Origin: a virus
Length of the DNA: 39,779 nt
Reading direction: 5' to 3' (one strand)
Virus record (IMG/VR): IMGVR_UViG_3300031236_000021
Location: 1 to 39,779 of that record
Each line of letters begins with the position of its first letter. Within the stretch, counting starts at the first letter, position 1. The notes below the pieces were generated by a model. It searched no databases. It was not told the origin of the DNA and saw nothing but the letters and a program-made list of their open reading frames with translations. Of the stretch, positions 15,800 to 23,553 are shown piece after piece. Made by a program: the position numbers and the translations under genes.

Positions 15800-16678
15800 C
15801 TAGATCGTCACGGTGAGCGTCGCGGGCAGGTAGACGAGCCCGGCCTGCGCCGTCTGCCGCGAGCTCCACGCGTTGGGTGCGGGCGTCCCGGGCGGCGAGC
15901 CGTTCGTGCCCGTCTGTGGGTCCGTCGTCACGTCGTAGGCCCAGAAGAATGCGTAGGACCACTGCCCCGAGCCCGGCGAGTCGGTGAACGTGACGCCCGC
16001 CGCGAACGCCGCCGCCGTGCCAGGAACGAACGTTCCGCCAACGGGGCTCGTCGCCGGGACCGCGCCCGAGGTGCGGACCCACGTGTAGCCGACGAGATCG
16101 TAGCGGTTGGGCGGCGCGGACCACGAGGCGGTCACTGTTCCGCCGCCGCCGCTCACCTCTTTCAGGCGCTGGACCGGCGCGAAGTCCGGCAGTGACGGGA
16201 TCATGGTCGCAACGATCTCGAGGACGCGGACCGCGTCGGCGCCGCCCATCTTCCCCGCGGCTCCCGTCTGCTGACCGACCGCCGTGCGCGGGCGCGCCGT
16301 GAGCCCGATCGCGTTCCAGATCTGCGACTTGACGAGCGGCTCGATCTCGAGGATCCCTCGGTTCCGAGACGAGCCCAGGTTGTCCCGGTTGCCGCCCACG
16401 ATCGCCGCTCCGCCCGGGACCTCAGACGGGTTCGACGTGAAGATCGCGAGCTCGAAGCGCTGCTCCTCGATCAGGTCGGCCGGGTGCTCGACCTGGTCGC
16501 GGCTACTGCTCACGCGGACGAGCGCGAAGGGCGGCTGCTGGTCGACGTGGAAGAAGTCCGGCGGCGCCGGGTCGACGAGGACGCGCGAGAAGACGGGCTC
16601 CTCGTTCCACGTCGGCCACGCGAACTGGTTCGGGGACAGGATCCAGACGAGGTTCTGGACGAGCTGCTGGGCGTTCAC
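15800..16678 (-). CDS. Tail completion-like protein with C-terminal fibronectin-like domain
   Basis: A 292-residue protein beginning at GTG 16678 (MNAQQLVQNLVWIL). The first 160 residues resemble the small tail completion or terminator proteins that read out virion-dependent sizes (PPFALVRVSSSRDQVEHPADLIEEQRFELAIFT). The remaining 130 residues look like a fibronectin type III domain (GTVTASWSAPPNRYDLVGYTWVRTSG...QWSYAFFWAYDVT), an appended surface domain common on phage structural proteins. It follows the 255-residue connector-like gene by one base. The exact role is inferred from position. Confidence 0.65.
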   Translation of the reverse strand: MNAQQLVQNLVWILSPNQFAWPTWNEEPVFSRVLVDPAPPDFFHVDQQPPFALVRVSSSRDQVEHPADLIEEQRFELAIFTSNPSEVPGGAAIVGGNRDNLGSSRNRGILEIEPLVKSQIWNAIGLTARPRTAVGQQTGAAGKMGGADAVRVLEIVATMIPSLPDFAPVQRLKEVSGGGGTVTASWSAPPNRYDLVGYTWVRTSGAVPATSPVGGTFVPGTAAAFAAGVTFTDSPGSGQWSYAFFWAYDVTTDPQTGTNGSPPGTPAPNAWSSRQTAQAGLVYLPATLTVTI

Positions 16679-16679
16679 G

Positions 16680-17447
16680 TCACCACCCCCAGTCGCCCTC
16701 GACGCCGCCGCCCGCGGGGCTCGCGTCGCTCGGTCCGGGCGAGAGGATCGATATGTCGCCCCAGCGTTCCGTGTCCGTCGAGGGGAGCCGCGCCGGCCCG
16801 ACCGACGGCGTGAAGACGCTGTCGGTGTAGGGCGCCGCCCATGCGCCGTCGCCCCTGTTGTGCAGCACCATGTCGAGGCGCTTGCGAGCGAGGCGCCACG
16901 CCGCCTCGACCTCAGCCTCGGGCCAGGGATTGCCGCGGCCGGGGTCGTAGAGGTAGGCGACGACGAGCGCGACGCCGGCCCACACGTCGCGGTTGAGGGT
17001 GGGGTTGCTCCCCGGCGTCGACGTGCTCTGCGTCACGTCGTCGTAGACGAGGTCCGTCGCGTCCTGGAACTCCGCCTGCGCGTCGAAGACGGCCTGCTGG
17101 AGCGCCTGGTAGTTGATCGACGGCAGAACGGCGCCGACGCTCGCGGCCGTGACGCCCGCGTAGGCGCTGTAGAGCGTGAGCGCCGTGTCGCTCTGGACGC
17201 TCGCCACGACGTAGTTGCGGCCCGGCTGGCTCGCGAACTGAATCACGATCCCGCCGAACGTCTCGACGAGGCCCTGGAGGCCGCCCGTGACGAAGTTCGT
17301 CCCGGAGCCGACGACGGACGCGGAGCCGCCGGTCACGGTCACCGTGCCGGGCAGCGCCGTCGCCTTGATCCCGCCCGTGTTGTCGGCGTTCGAGAGCGCG
17401 ACCAGCCTGGCGGACGAGAGCCGGAGCATGCACTCGATGATCAGCAC
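16680..17447 (-). CDS. Head-tail connector-like protein with inserted beta module
   Basis: A 255-residue protein starting at GTG 17447, preceded by a strong GGAGGTGA. Residues about 31-102 carry a beta module (VTVTGGSASVVGSGTNF...GRNYVVASVQSDTALTLYSAYAG) also present in the 724-residue tail protein. The rest is helical (NYQALQQAVFDAQAEFQDATDLVYDD...RDVWAGVALVVAYLYDPGRG...EVEAAWRLARKRLDMVL), which matches the general look of gp36/DUF1320-type head completion proteins that bind below the portal. The family call is tentative; the location between capsid and tail genes supports a connector. Confidence 0.6.
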   Translation of the reverse strand: MLIIECMLRLSSARLVALSNADNTGGIKATALPGTVTVTGGSASVVGSGTNFVTGGLQGLVETFGGIVIQFASQPGRNYVVASVQSDTALTLYSAYAGVTAASVGAVLPSINYQALQQAVFDAQAEFQDATDLVYDDVTQSTSTPGSNPTLNRDVWAGVALVVAYLYDPGRGNPWPEAEVEAAWRLARKRLDMVLHNRGDGAWAAPYTDSVFTPSVGPARLPSTDTERWGDISILSPGPSDASPAGGGVEGDWGW

Positions 17448-17482
17448 GAGTCACCTCCGGTCTCCCGCCGACGACGCGGCGA

Positions 17483-18331
17483 CTACTTGCCCTCGGGGAG
17501 CCGCCCCGCGCCGCCGGACACGTCCTTCGTGCGCGGACCACCCACGACCTTGCCGCCCTGGCGCACCATGACGTCCTGCGCGCCGCTGATCTGGGGGCTC
17601 GACTTGGACAAGTCTTCGAGCGCCGCCTCGGCTCGCTTCTGGGCCTCGGACTTCTCCTCGAGCTTGCCGCCCTTGCCGGTCTCGAACTCCCGGGCCGGGT
17701 CGGTGCCGAACGTCGCGTCGTTGCCCTCGAGCTCGCGCTTCGCCTCGGCCTCGGCGAGCCGGATCGTCTCGCGGGCCTCCTCGACGGTGATGTAGCGCGC
17801 GATGATCTTTGTGTCCTCGTAGACTGGCTTTATGTCGAGGAGATCCTTGAGCGGCACGTCGCCGTTCACGGTGCGGCCCGCGACCTCGCGCGGCGGCAGG
17901 ATCGTCTCCGCGCGCGTGACGGGGTCGACCGAGATCATGCCCGAGTTCGAGGAGTTGATGCGCTTGACGCCCGTGAGCACGCCCTTCTTGCTGTAGGTGA
18001 AGCGCGCATACTCGAACTGGAGCTTCGTCTTCACCTCCTTCACCTGATCGTCCGTGAGCACGGCGATCATGCCGTGAAAGAAGACCTGCTGCGCGTCGAC
18101 GCCTTGGCCCTGCCAGACGAACGAGCGGCGACCGAAGCACGCGGGCCCGACGCCGATCTGGAAGTCGAGGTGGTCCCACGGCAGCGGGCTCGCGTCGGTG
18201 CCCTTCCTGATCGAGCACAGATACTTCTTCGTCTTCGCGTCCGAGTGCTGCGGCTTCTTGACGACGATGTCCGCGAGCATGTCGGCGGCGGGCGCCCTCG
18301 TCGGCGCGACGGTCGTGGCGACTTCGGTCAC
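17483..18331 (-). CDS. Conserved virion-region hypothetical protein
   Basis: A 282-residue protein starting at GTG 18331, which overlaps the upstream stop as GTGA; upstream readings in this frame are low-complexity shadow sequence. Residues about 20-160 are a mixed beta region (KKYLCSIRKGTDASPLPWDHLDFQIG...QQVFFHGMIAVLTDDQVKEVKTKLQFEYARFTYSKKGVLTGVKRIN), and residues 180-240 are a charged helix rich in Glu and Ala. The C-terminus is flexible and basic. No family was recognised. Its place after the capsid gene and before the connector genes suggests a head or neck component. Confidence 0.7.
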   Translation of the reverse strand: MTEVATTVAPTRAPAADMLADIVVKKPQHSDAKTKKYLCSIRKGTDASPLPWDHLDFQIGVGPACFGRRSFVWQGQGVDAQQVFFHGMIAVLTDDQVKEVKTKLQFEYARFTYSKKGVLTGVKRINSSNSGMISVDPVTRAETILPPREVAGRTVNGDVPLKDLLDIKPVYEDTKIIARYITVEEARETIRLAEAEAKRELEGNDATFGTDPAREFETGKGGKLEEKSEAQKRAEAALEDLSKSSPQISGAQDVMVRQGGKVVGGPRTKDVSGGAGRLPEGK

Positions 18332-18639
18332 TTGCTGGCTCCCTTGGAAACGGTCTTGAACGCGTCGAGCGACTGGATCGCGGCGACGATCCCGCCGTGG
18401 GCGATCCCGAGCTCGCGGGCCGCGCGCGACTTGGCGTAAGCCCCGGTCGTGTTCGGAGGGTGCTCCGCGTCGAACGTCTGCTGCGCGGCGAGCAGCGTCG
18501 CCTCGAGCGCGGCGAGCACCTTGTCGTCGACCGTCGCGAGGATCTCGGCGCACGTCGGCTTCTTCGGCGCGGCGGCCGGAACCAGCGCCGGGGCGCTGGG
18601 CGTCGAGACGACGGCGGGCGTCGGAGTCTGATCGGGCAC
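18328..18639 (-). CDS. Small Ala/Pro-rich hypothetical protein
   Basis: A 103-residue protein starting at GTG 18639 with AGGAGA about ten bases upstream. The first 25 residues are Pro/Ala/Thr-rich and probably disordered; the rest is helical (CAEILATVDDKVLAALEATLLAAQQTFDAEH, then RAARELGIAHGGIVAAIQSLDAF). It overlaps the next gene as GTGA. No family was recognised; it is probably a minor virion or assembly protein. Confidence 0.6.
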   Translation of the reverse strand: MPDQTPTPAVVSTPSAPALVPAAAPKKPTCAEILATVDDKVLAALEATLLAAQQTFDAEHPPNTTGAYAKSRAARELGIAHGGIVAAIQSLDAFKTVSKGASK

Positions 18640-18683
18640 GTTCGCGTTCTCCTGAATTGCGGCGCCCGGAATCGCACCGGGAA

Positions 18684-18708
18684 TCTCGAGCTTATGAGGC
18701 TCGCGAGA
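18684..18708 (-). terminator. Hairpin downstream of the capsid gene
   Basis: TCTCG and AGC pair with GCT and CGAGA around a TTATGAG loop, with a two-base bulge. It lies in the 120-base gap after the major capsid gene. There is no T-tract on the leftward strand, so it may attenuate transcription or protect the capsid message rather than act as a full intrinsic terminator. Confidence 0.35.
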
Positions 18709-18733
18709 TACTGTTTCTCCACGCCGCGGCGAG

Positions 18734-18753
18734 GGGCCGCTTGATGGCGGCCC
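18734..18753 (-). terminator. Hairpin just after the capsid gene stop
   Basis: GGGCCGC and GCGGCCC form a perfect seven-base stem around a six-base loop, six bases past the capsid stop codon. No T-tract follows. Two hairpins in the only sizeable gap of the leftward late operon suggest that capsid transcripts are made or kept in excess over downstream genes. Confidence 0.4.
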
Positions 18754-18759
18754 GGTGCA

Positions 18760-19743
18760 TCACTGAACCCCGCACCATGCGGTCGGGAGGTTGAGGCCGA
18801 TCGCTCCGCGCGAGCGAACGTAGAGCTTGAAAACGTCAAACTCGCGCGCCACGTCGGAGTTGCCCGGCTCGGCGACGACTTCCTTCGGGGCGACACGCTC
18901 GAGCCAGAACGGGGCCTTGGTCTTCGCCGTCGTGGCGCAGATCGCCCAGTTGTTCGAGGTGATGCGAGGGTTGGGGATCGCGATCACCTTGATGTCCGCG
19001 TCGAGCACGATGTTCGTCGGGGCCGCGTTGCCGCTCGCCGCGACGACGAACTGCTGCGACAGCGCCTGCCGGAAGTTGAGGTAGTTGGCGCTGTTGAAGA
19101 GGATCGCGACCTCGCGCTGGACGTCGCCCGGGTTGAAGTAGGGCTGGTTCTCCTGGTTCAGGAACGACGCCATGCGGCTCATGCCGTTGACGAGGTCGTT
19201 GATTATCGCCTGGGCCGAGCCGACGCCCGAGGTCGGCTGGATGTTCCCGCCCGCGACGCCGAAGCGGTTGTTGCCGCTGCCGTCCGTCGTCGAGAACCAC
19301 GCCGCGCCGTCGGGCGCGGTCGGGAGCTGAGGCTGCATCTGGATCGCGTCGACCGTCGTGCCGCCGGTCAGCATCCAGTAGAAGTGCCGCTCCTTGAGCA
19401 TGGCGAAGGAGACGGCGCTCTCCATCACCCGCTCCATGATCATCTTCGTCTGGTCGTCCTCGATCGAGACCTGCGAGATCTCGACGCCGACGCCGAACTT
19501 CCAGGAGCGCTGCGGGAAGAGGTTCGTGAGGAACTCGTCCGACGGGATCGCCTCGCCTTCGTTCCAGAACCGCGCGACGGGCGCGGCCTGCGGGTAGGCG
19601 AACATCTCGCTCGCCATGGTCGAGCCCACCGACATGACCATGACCTTGCCGAGCCTAGCGTCGACCTGCGTCTCCTCCGCCGAGTAGTTGCTGAAGAAGT
19701 CGACGCGGAGCTTGGGGAACGCGAAAAGGGAGTTGACTCTCAT
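18760..19743 (-). CDS. Major capsid protein (Mu gpT-like)
   Basis: A 327-residue protein with the features of the Mu gpT-type major head subunit, an HK97-fold shell protein: N-terminal arm, then MVMSVGSTMASEMFAYPQ, the segment GVGVEISQVSIEDDQTKMIMERVMESA, a long loop region, and GDVQREVAILFNSANYLNFRQALSQQF followed by the C-terminal P-domain-like part (KAPFWLERVAPKEVVAEPGNSD...DVFKLYVRSRGAIG). No cysteine-rich or low-complexity insertions are present. It follows the decoration-like gene by nine bases and the protease/scaffold gene further upstream, the standard order. A 120-base gap with hairpins follows it. Confidence 0.85.
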   Translation of the reverse strand: MRVNSLFAFPKLRVDFFSNYSAEETQVDARLGKVMVMSVGSTMASEMFAYPQAAPVARFWNEGEAIPSDEFLTNLFPQRSWKFGVGVEISQVSIEDDQTKMIMERVMESAVSFAMLKERHFYWMLTGGTTVDAIQMQPQLPTAPDGAAWFSTTDGSGNNRFGVAGGNIQPTSGVGSAQAIINDLVNGMSRMASFLNQENQPYFNPGDVQREVAILFNSANYLNFRQALSQQFVVAASGNAAPTNIVLDADIKVIAIPNPRITSNNWAICATTAKTKAPFWLERVAPKEVVAEPGNSDVAREFDVFKLYVRSRGAIGLNLPTAWCGVQ

Positions 19744-19752
19744 GGCGCTGCC

Positions 19753-20310
19753 TCAGTTCCCGCGCGAGCGCGCGTCGTAGGAGTCCGTGAAGATGTCGTA
19801 GATCGCCGTCGTGGTGGTCGCCGAGTAGAACTTCGTGATCGTCCCGATCGGGTGGTCCGTCGAGGTCTGCGTGTTCGTCGCATCCGCGATGTTGTCGGAC
19901 GGCGTGTAGACCTTCGTGCCCTGGTCGACGACCGTGCCGTTGAGCGACCCGTTCGCGAGCGTGAGCGTGACCTGCATCCAGGTGAACGCGCCCATCTCGA
20001 CGATCGCCTGGTTCGCCGCGCCGGCCGGAGCCGTCGAGACGTTGCCGGGAGCGATCTGCGGAATCGGGAGCGACTGGAGGTTGTAGCCGTCGAGGATCGG
20101 GTTGCTGCCGGGGATACCACCCTGGACCGTGACGCCCAGTGCGATCGTGCCCGAGCCGGCGACCTTCTTCTTCAGGTAGCCGGTCGACGCGTCGAACATG
20201 ACGATCGAGCCCACGTAGAGCTGGATCGCGTTGTCGATCACGTAGGCCTTGGTCTGGCGCGGGCCGAGGCCGCTCCAGTTGACCTTCGAGTCTCCGGTCA
20301 AGTTCGCCAT
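19753..20310 (-). CDS. Head decoration-like protein
   Basis: A 185-residue beta-rich protein (KAYVIDNAIQLYVGSIVMFDASTGYLKK...GTIALGVTVQGG...AIVEMGAFTWMQVTLTLANGS) lying between the protease/scaffold and the capsid gene. In Mu-like and other head modules this slot usually holds a decoration or head-stabilising protein of similar size (DUF2190-like). The repeated short beta strands and lack of enzyme motifs fit. The gene starts three bases before the protease gene ends and precedes the capsid gene by nine bases. Confidence 0.65.
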   Translation of the reverse strand: MANLTGDSKVNWSGLGPRQTKAYVIDNAIQLYVGSIVMFDASTGYLKKKVAGSGTIALGVTVQGGIPGSNPILDGYNLQSLPIPQIAPGNVSTAPAGAANQAIVEMGAFTWMQVTLTLANGSLNGTVVDQGTKVYTPSDNIADATNTQTSTDHPIGTITKFYSATTTTAIYDIFTDSYDARSRGN

Positions 20311-20313
20311 GGT

Positions 20314-22020
20314 TCAGCTCGCCTTCCCGTTCTTCGCAGCGGCCGCGAGCCGCGCCTTGCGGCGGTAGTAGTCGATCGTCCCGCACTCGGGGTTGACCGA
20401 GGGCGTCCCCTCGCAGACCTCGAAGAACGACTCCGGGTCGGCGCTGCGGAGGAAGTGGTCGCCCTGCGCCATGAACTGGCCGTAGAGCTCGTTGATCCGC
20501 TGGTTCGCGCCGGGGATCGCCCCGAACGTCTCGAGCGCGCGCTTCTTCGCGGCCTCGTGGGGCGAGAGCACCTGCGGCGAGAACGTGCCGAAGGCGCCGA
20601 AGGTCTCGGGGCCTCGCTGCGTGAGGCTGAGCCCGACCTTGACGGACTCGAGGAGCTTGCCGACCTCGGGCTCGCCGCCGTCGACCGCCGCCTTGAAGAC
20701 CGCCGCCTCGAACATCTCCGAGACGACCGGGACGCCCATGTCGACGAGCGCCTTCTTCGCCTTGGCGACGATCGCGCCGGCCGCGTCTCGCCGCTTCATG
20801 CGGTCGACCTCGGCCTTGAGCCCGAGGATCGTCTGGTCCTTCACCGCGAGCGCGGCGAATGTCTCGGCGCCGATCGGCGCGGGCGGGACCGCCTGCATGA
20901 CCGCGGGCACCGGGTCGGGCCCGCGCGACGCCGCCTGGTGCGTCTCGCCGGACTTGTCGGCCTTGTCCTGCTTCTTCTCCTGCTTCTCGAGCTCGGGCGT
21001 CGCTTCGGCCGACTCCTTCGGCTCCTCGGTGCCGCCAGCCTTCTCGGTGTCGGCCTTCGCGTCCTTACCGGTCGCAGAACCCTTGAGCCGATCCTCGAAC
21101 TTCGACATCATCATGTCGAAGCACTTCGAGACCAGGGCCTCCAGCTTCTCGTCCGTGGAGGGCTCCTTCTTGTCCTTCGTGTCAGCGGGCATGTCGCCCT
21201 CCTTCGTGGCTTCGTGGTTCTCGCGCTTGGCCGCGTCGCCGACCTCGCCGACGCGCTTGGCCGCGATCTCGCCCTTGTTCGCCATGGACCGCGCCACGGC
21301 GTAGGGCTCTCGCGCGCCCTCGTAGTTGAGCGGCGCCGTGCTGACGCCCATGAACGTCTCGACGCCGCCGCGCCAGACCTGCGGAGCGGAGAACCTGCTC
21401 GCCCAGGACTCGAACGCCTCGACGAGCTGCGGAGCGAGGCGCTCGCGCACGTTGGGGTAGCGGAAGGACGGCATCTTGTCCTTCAAGAGAGCGAGCGCCG
21501 AGAGCTCGTCCGGCGTCTCGATCGACATCTCGACGCTGCGGAACTGGTAGTCCTTGGCCTTGTTGAAGGCGTCCTCGGACTCGTAGACCTTGTCGCCGAA
21601 CAGAGTGACCCGCGGCTCCTCGCCGGGGTTGACCGCCGCGCGCCCCATGTGCGTGAGCCGATAGGTGCCGACGGCCTCCGGCTGGTCGAACTGATGGCGG
21701 AGCGTGAGGAGCGGCTTTTGGTTCAGCGTGAGCCGCGCGTGGTGCTTCTCGAAAGCGCGCTGGAGCCACTCCGGCCCACGCGCCTCGCGCACGCCCGCCT
21801 TGACGGCCGGGTCGGTCTCGCGGATCTCGGAGAAGAACGGGAGCCCGCGCACGACGACGGTGCCATCGGGCTGCTTCTCCGCCTGGACGACGCCCGACGC
21901 GAGCGGAACGCCGAACATGTCGGGTTCCGCGGTGTCGACCTGCGTAGCGCTCGTGGGCACGAGGGATAGGAAAGCAGCATTCGCGTGCTTGGAATATGAA
22001 CTGATCAGGTGTAGGATCAC
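20314..22020 (-). CDS. Head maturation protease fused to scaffold (Mu gpI/Z-like)
   Basis: A 568-residue protein. The first 250 residues look like a prohead protease region (FGVPLASGVVQAEKQPDGTVVVRGLPFFSE...EKHHARLTLNQKPLLTLRHQF...MGRAAVNPGEEPRVTLFGDKVYESEDAF). Residues about 265-365 are very Lys/Glu/Asp-rich and disordered, and the remainder is helical, as in a scaffold. This matches the Mu gpI protease/scaffold arrangement; the catalytic residues were not assigned. The listed start is a GTG at 22020 without a clear ribosome site; GTG 21960 or ATG 21918 are alternatives. It diverges from the ribbon-helix-helix gene, so the start also decides the size of the divergent control region. Confidence 0.75.
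   Translation of the reverse strand: MILHLISSYSKHANAAFLSLVPTSATQVDTAEPDMFGVPLASGVVQAEKQPDGTVVVRGLPFFSEIRETDPAVKAGVREARGPEWLQRAFEKHHARLTLNQKPLLTLRHQFDQPEAVGTYRLTHMGRAAVNPGEEPRVTLFGDKVYESEDAFNKAKDYQFRSVEMSIETPDELSALALLKDKMPSFRYPNVRERLAPQLVEAFESWASRFSAPQVWRGGVETFMGVSTAPLNYEGAREPYAVARSMANKGEIAAKRVGEVGDAAKRENHEATKEGDMPADTKDKKEPSTDEKLEALVSKCFDMMMSKFEDRLKGSATGKDAKADTEKAGGTEEPKESAEATPELEKQEKKQDKADKSGETHQAASRGPDPVPAVMQAVPPAPIGAETFAALAVKDQTILGLKAEVDRMKRRDAAGAIVAKAKKALVDMGVPVVSEMFEAAVFKAAVDGGEPEVGKLLESVKVGLSLTQRGPETFGAFGTFSPQVLSPHEAAKKRALETFGAIPGANQRINELYGQFMAQGDHFLRSADPESFFEVCEGTPSVNPECGTIDYYRRKARLAAAAKNGKAS
21989..22017 (+). promoter_or_regulatory. Candidate promoter of the rightward accessory block
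   Basis: TTGGAA at 21989-21994 and TAGGAT at 22012-22017 are separated by 17 bases, a fair sigma-70-type pair. A transcript would start at about the ATG at 22025, giving a leaderless or very short leader message. AGGA inside the -10 could alternatively be a ribosome site. The palindrome CTGATCAG lies between the two boxes at 22001-22008, where a repressor would block RNA polymerase. Confidence 0.4.
22001..22008. promoter_or_regulatory. Palindromic operator candidate
   Basis: CTGATCAG is a perfect eight-base palindrome located between the -35 and -10 elements of the candidate promoter for the adjacent ribbon-helix-helix gene. Short symmetric half sites are typical of these regulators, so autoregulation is plausible. 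Confidence 0.3.
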
Positions 22021-22024
22021 CCGA

Positions 22025-22261
22025 ATGAAGGCGGATCAATTGGAGGCGAGCGTGCTCAACGGTGTCCGGCCGCAGGAAGGTGAAGAGAAGAAGTCGACGA
22101 CGCAGCTGACGATCGCCGTGCCGACCTCCATGGCCGTCGATATCTCGCGGCGCGTAAAGGCCAAGCGTCGCGACGATCCCTACTTCTCCCGGAACGACCT
22201 CATGCGCAAGGCGCTCGGCGAGTATCTGTCGCGCCACCCGTTCAACGGAGACGAATCGTGA
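22025..22261 (+). CDS. Ribbon-helix-helix (CopG/Arc-type) regulator
   Basis: A 78-residue protein. Residues about 25-70 fit a ribbon-helix-helix DNA-binding fold: a beta strand (TTQLTIAVPTSMAVDIS), a first helix with basic residues (RRVKAKRRDDP), and a second helix after YFSRNDLMRKALGEYLSRH. Such proteins dimerise and bind short operator repeats. It is the first gene of the rightward accessory block, with a candidate promoter and palindrome directly upstream, and overlaps the next gene as GTGA. Control of the block, and possibly of the divergent head operon, is inferred from position. Confidence 0.75.
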   Translation: MKADQLEASVLNGVRPQEGEEKKSTTQLTIAVPTSMAVDISRRVKAKRRDDPYFSRNDLMRKALGEYLSRHPFNGDES

Positions 22262-22302
22262 GCAAGAAGAAGTCGCGAATCGTGAGCAAGAAGAAGTCGC
22301 GA
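22252..22302 (+). repeat. 24-base tandem duplication spanning a start codon
   Basis: The sequence around the GTG start at 22258 is duplicated 24 bases downstream, giving the N-terminal repeat SKKKSRI then VSKKKSRK. Two equivalent GTG starts (22258 and 22282) result, and only the first overlaps the upstream stop codon. Confidence 0.85.
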
Positions 22303-22641
22303 AAGAGCATTCCGGTTCTCGTCGATCGAGTCTCCGTGACGCCACAGCAACCAATGCCTGACGCACAGCCTCTCGTCTATCCCGACCTCGACGAGATCGA
22401 CAAGAAGCTGTCGCGGCGCGACGACGCATTGCCGTGGTCGTTCCTCGACGTGCTTCGGACGGCTCTGTTCATCTTCGGTCGCACCAATGCCGCCGTGGCC
22501 GAGATATGCGAGGCGTTCGCGCTGTGGTCGAAGCAGACGGAAGCGTTCCGGGACGAGACTCCGTTCCTGACGCTCTGCCGGGGTAACCCGACGATCAATC
22601 CTGGGATCTTGAAGCCCAGGGGAGGCTATCTCGGACCGTGA
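22258..22641 (+). CDS. Small hypothetical protein with basic repeated N-terminus
   Basis: A 127-residue protein. Its first 17 residues are a duplicated Lys/Arg run (SKKKSR twice) produced by a 24-base tandem duplication that also doubles the start codon. The rest is mostly helical (YPDLDEIDKKLSRRDDALPWSFLDVLRTALFIFGRTNAAVAEICEAFALW), ending in a Gly/Pro-rich tail. No family was recognised; the basic N-terminus suggests nucleic-acid contact. It overlaps its neighbours on both sides as GTGA. Confidence 0.65.
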   Translation: MSKKKSRIVSKKKSRKSIPVLVDRVSVTPQQPMPDAQPLVYPDLDEIDKKLSRRDDALPWSFLDVLRTALFIFGRTNAAVAEICEAFALWSKQTEAFRDETPFLTLCRGNPTINPGILKPRGGYLGP

Positions 22642-23075
22642 CCACCTCTGACAAGCGGCGCGACCCGCGCAACGAGCGCGAGGAACTCCTCGCCGCCATG
22701 ACGCTGCCCGCGCGCAAGACCATGCTCGCGCTGGCCGGCACGCCGAGCGCTGCCGCCGACTGGTATAACCGCGTCGCCGACGTGCGAGCCGCGCTCAAGG
22801 TCGGCATCGAGGTCATGGAGGCGACGGCTCGCATCAAGAATGCGCGCTCCGTCAAGCTGACCGGCACCAACGACGCGCAGGCGACACGTGACCGGATCGA
22901 AGCTGACGCGGCCATGCAGGGCGCCATGTTCGCGCTGGGGACGATCACGGCGCTCGAGTGCGCGCTCAACTGCATCGAGAAGATGCACCCCGAGTTGACG
23001 ATCAAGGCACGCGCCACGGAGGATCCGCCCCAGAACGGGACGGAGAACCGAATCCGGCGCATGGAGCTCGATTGA
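22638..23075 (+). CDS. Helical hypothetical protein
   Basis: A 145-residue protein starting at GTG 22638 overlapping the previous stop. It is almost entirely helical (NEREELLAAMTLPARKTMLALAG, RVADVRAALKVGIEVMEATARI, DAAMQGAMFALGTITALECALNCIEKM), with a short charged C-terminus. It has no recognised family, signal or membrane segment. It is followed by the next gene with a TGATG overlap. Confidence 0.65.
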   Translation: MTTSDKRRDPRNEREELLAAMTLPARKTMLALAGTPSAAADWYNRVADVRAALKVGIEVMEATARIKNARSVKLTGTNDAQATRDRIEADAAMQGAMFALGTITALECALNCIEKMHPELTIKARATEDPPQNGTENRIRRMELD

Positions 23076-23329
23076 TGATTGAGTCGTTCAAGAGGGCAAT
23101 CGCAGAGCATCAGATCGTCAACGGAGTACTCACGCTGGTCGCCATCAAGATCGAGACCGGATACGGAAGCATCACGGTGGCCAGATCCGACATACCCAAG
23201 CTCGTGAGCGCCATCCAAGAATTCATGAGTCCGCCGCCCGAAGTGATCGGGACGCCCGTTCCGACAAGCGCCGAAGTCCGATCGTCTCAGCCGTGGGGTT
23301 TTTCCTGGCCGTGGGGCAAGAAGAAATGA
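23075..23329 (+). CDS. Small hypothetical protein
   Basis: An 84-residue protein from ATG 23075, sharing one base with the upstream stop. The first 55 residues are a compact mixed fold (IESFKRAIAEHQIVNGVLTLVAIKIETGYGSITVARSDIPKLVSAIQEF) and the C-terminus is Pro-rich, ending in an aromatic, Lys-rich tail (WGFSWPWGKKK). No family was recognised. Confidence 0.6.
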   Translation: MIESFKRAIAEHQIVNGVLTLVAIKIETGYGSITVARSDIPKLVSAIQEFMSPPPEVIGTPVPTSAEVRSSQPWGFSWPWGKKK

Positions 23330-23553
23330 CCGAAGCGCAACTCCAGGCCGCGCTTGACGAGTCGCGGGCGCTCACGCTGGCGCTGATCGAGCGGCTCAAC
23401 GAGAAGCTCGCGCCGGGGTCGTTCGTGCCGCTGCTGACGAAGGAAGACGTGACGAAGATCCTGCACGGTGCAGAGGTCATGCAGAAGCGGTTCGCGAGGG
23501 AGCGGGAAGAACGGGCGCGCGGCCTCGTGCTGCCGCCGGGAGCGAGGACATGA
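23326..23553 (+). CDS. Small coiled-coil-like hypothetical protein
   Basis: A 75-residue protein from ATG 23326, which overlaps the previous stop as ATGA; the longer upstream reading is rejected for that reason. It is charged and helical (EAQLQAALDESRALTLALIERLNEKL, then EDVTKILHGAEVMQKRFAREREERARG), consistent with a short coiled coil. No family was recognised. It overlaps the Acb2-like gene by four bases. Confidence 0.6.
   Translation: MTEAQLQAALDESRALTLALIERLNEKLAPGSFVPLLTKEDVTKILHGAEVMQKRFAREREERARGLVLPPGART

Noticed and set aside
19384-21969. An 861-codon rightward open frame
   Set aside because: Antisense shadow of the capsid, decoration and protease genes with low-complexity Arg/Leu/Val composition.
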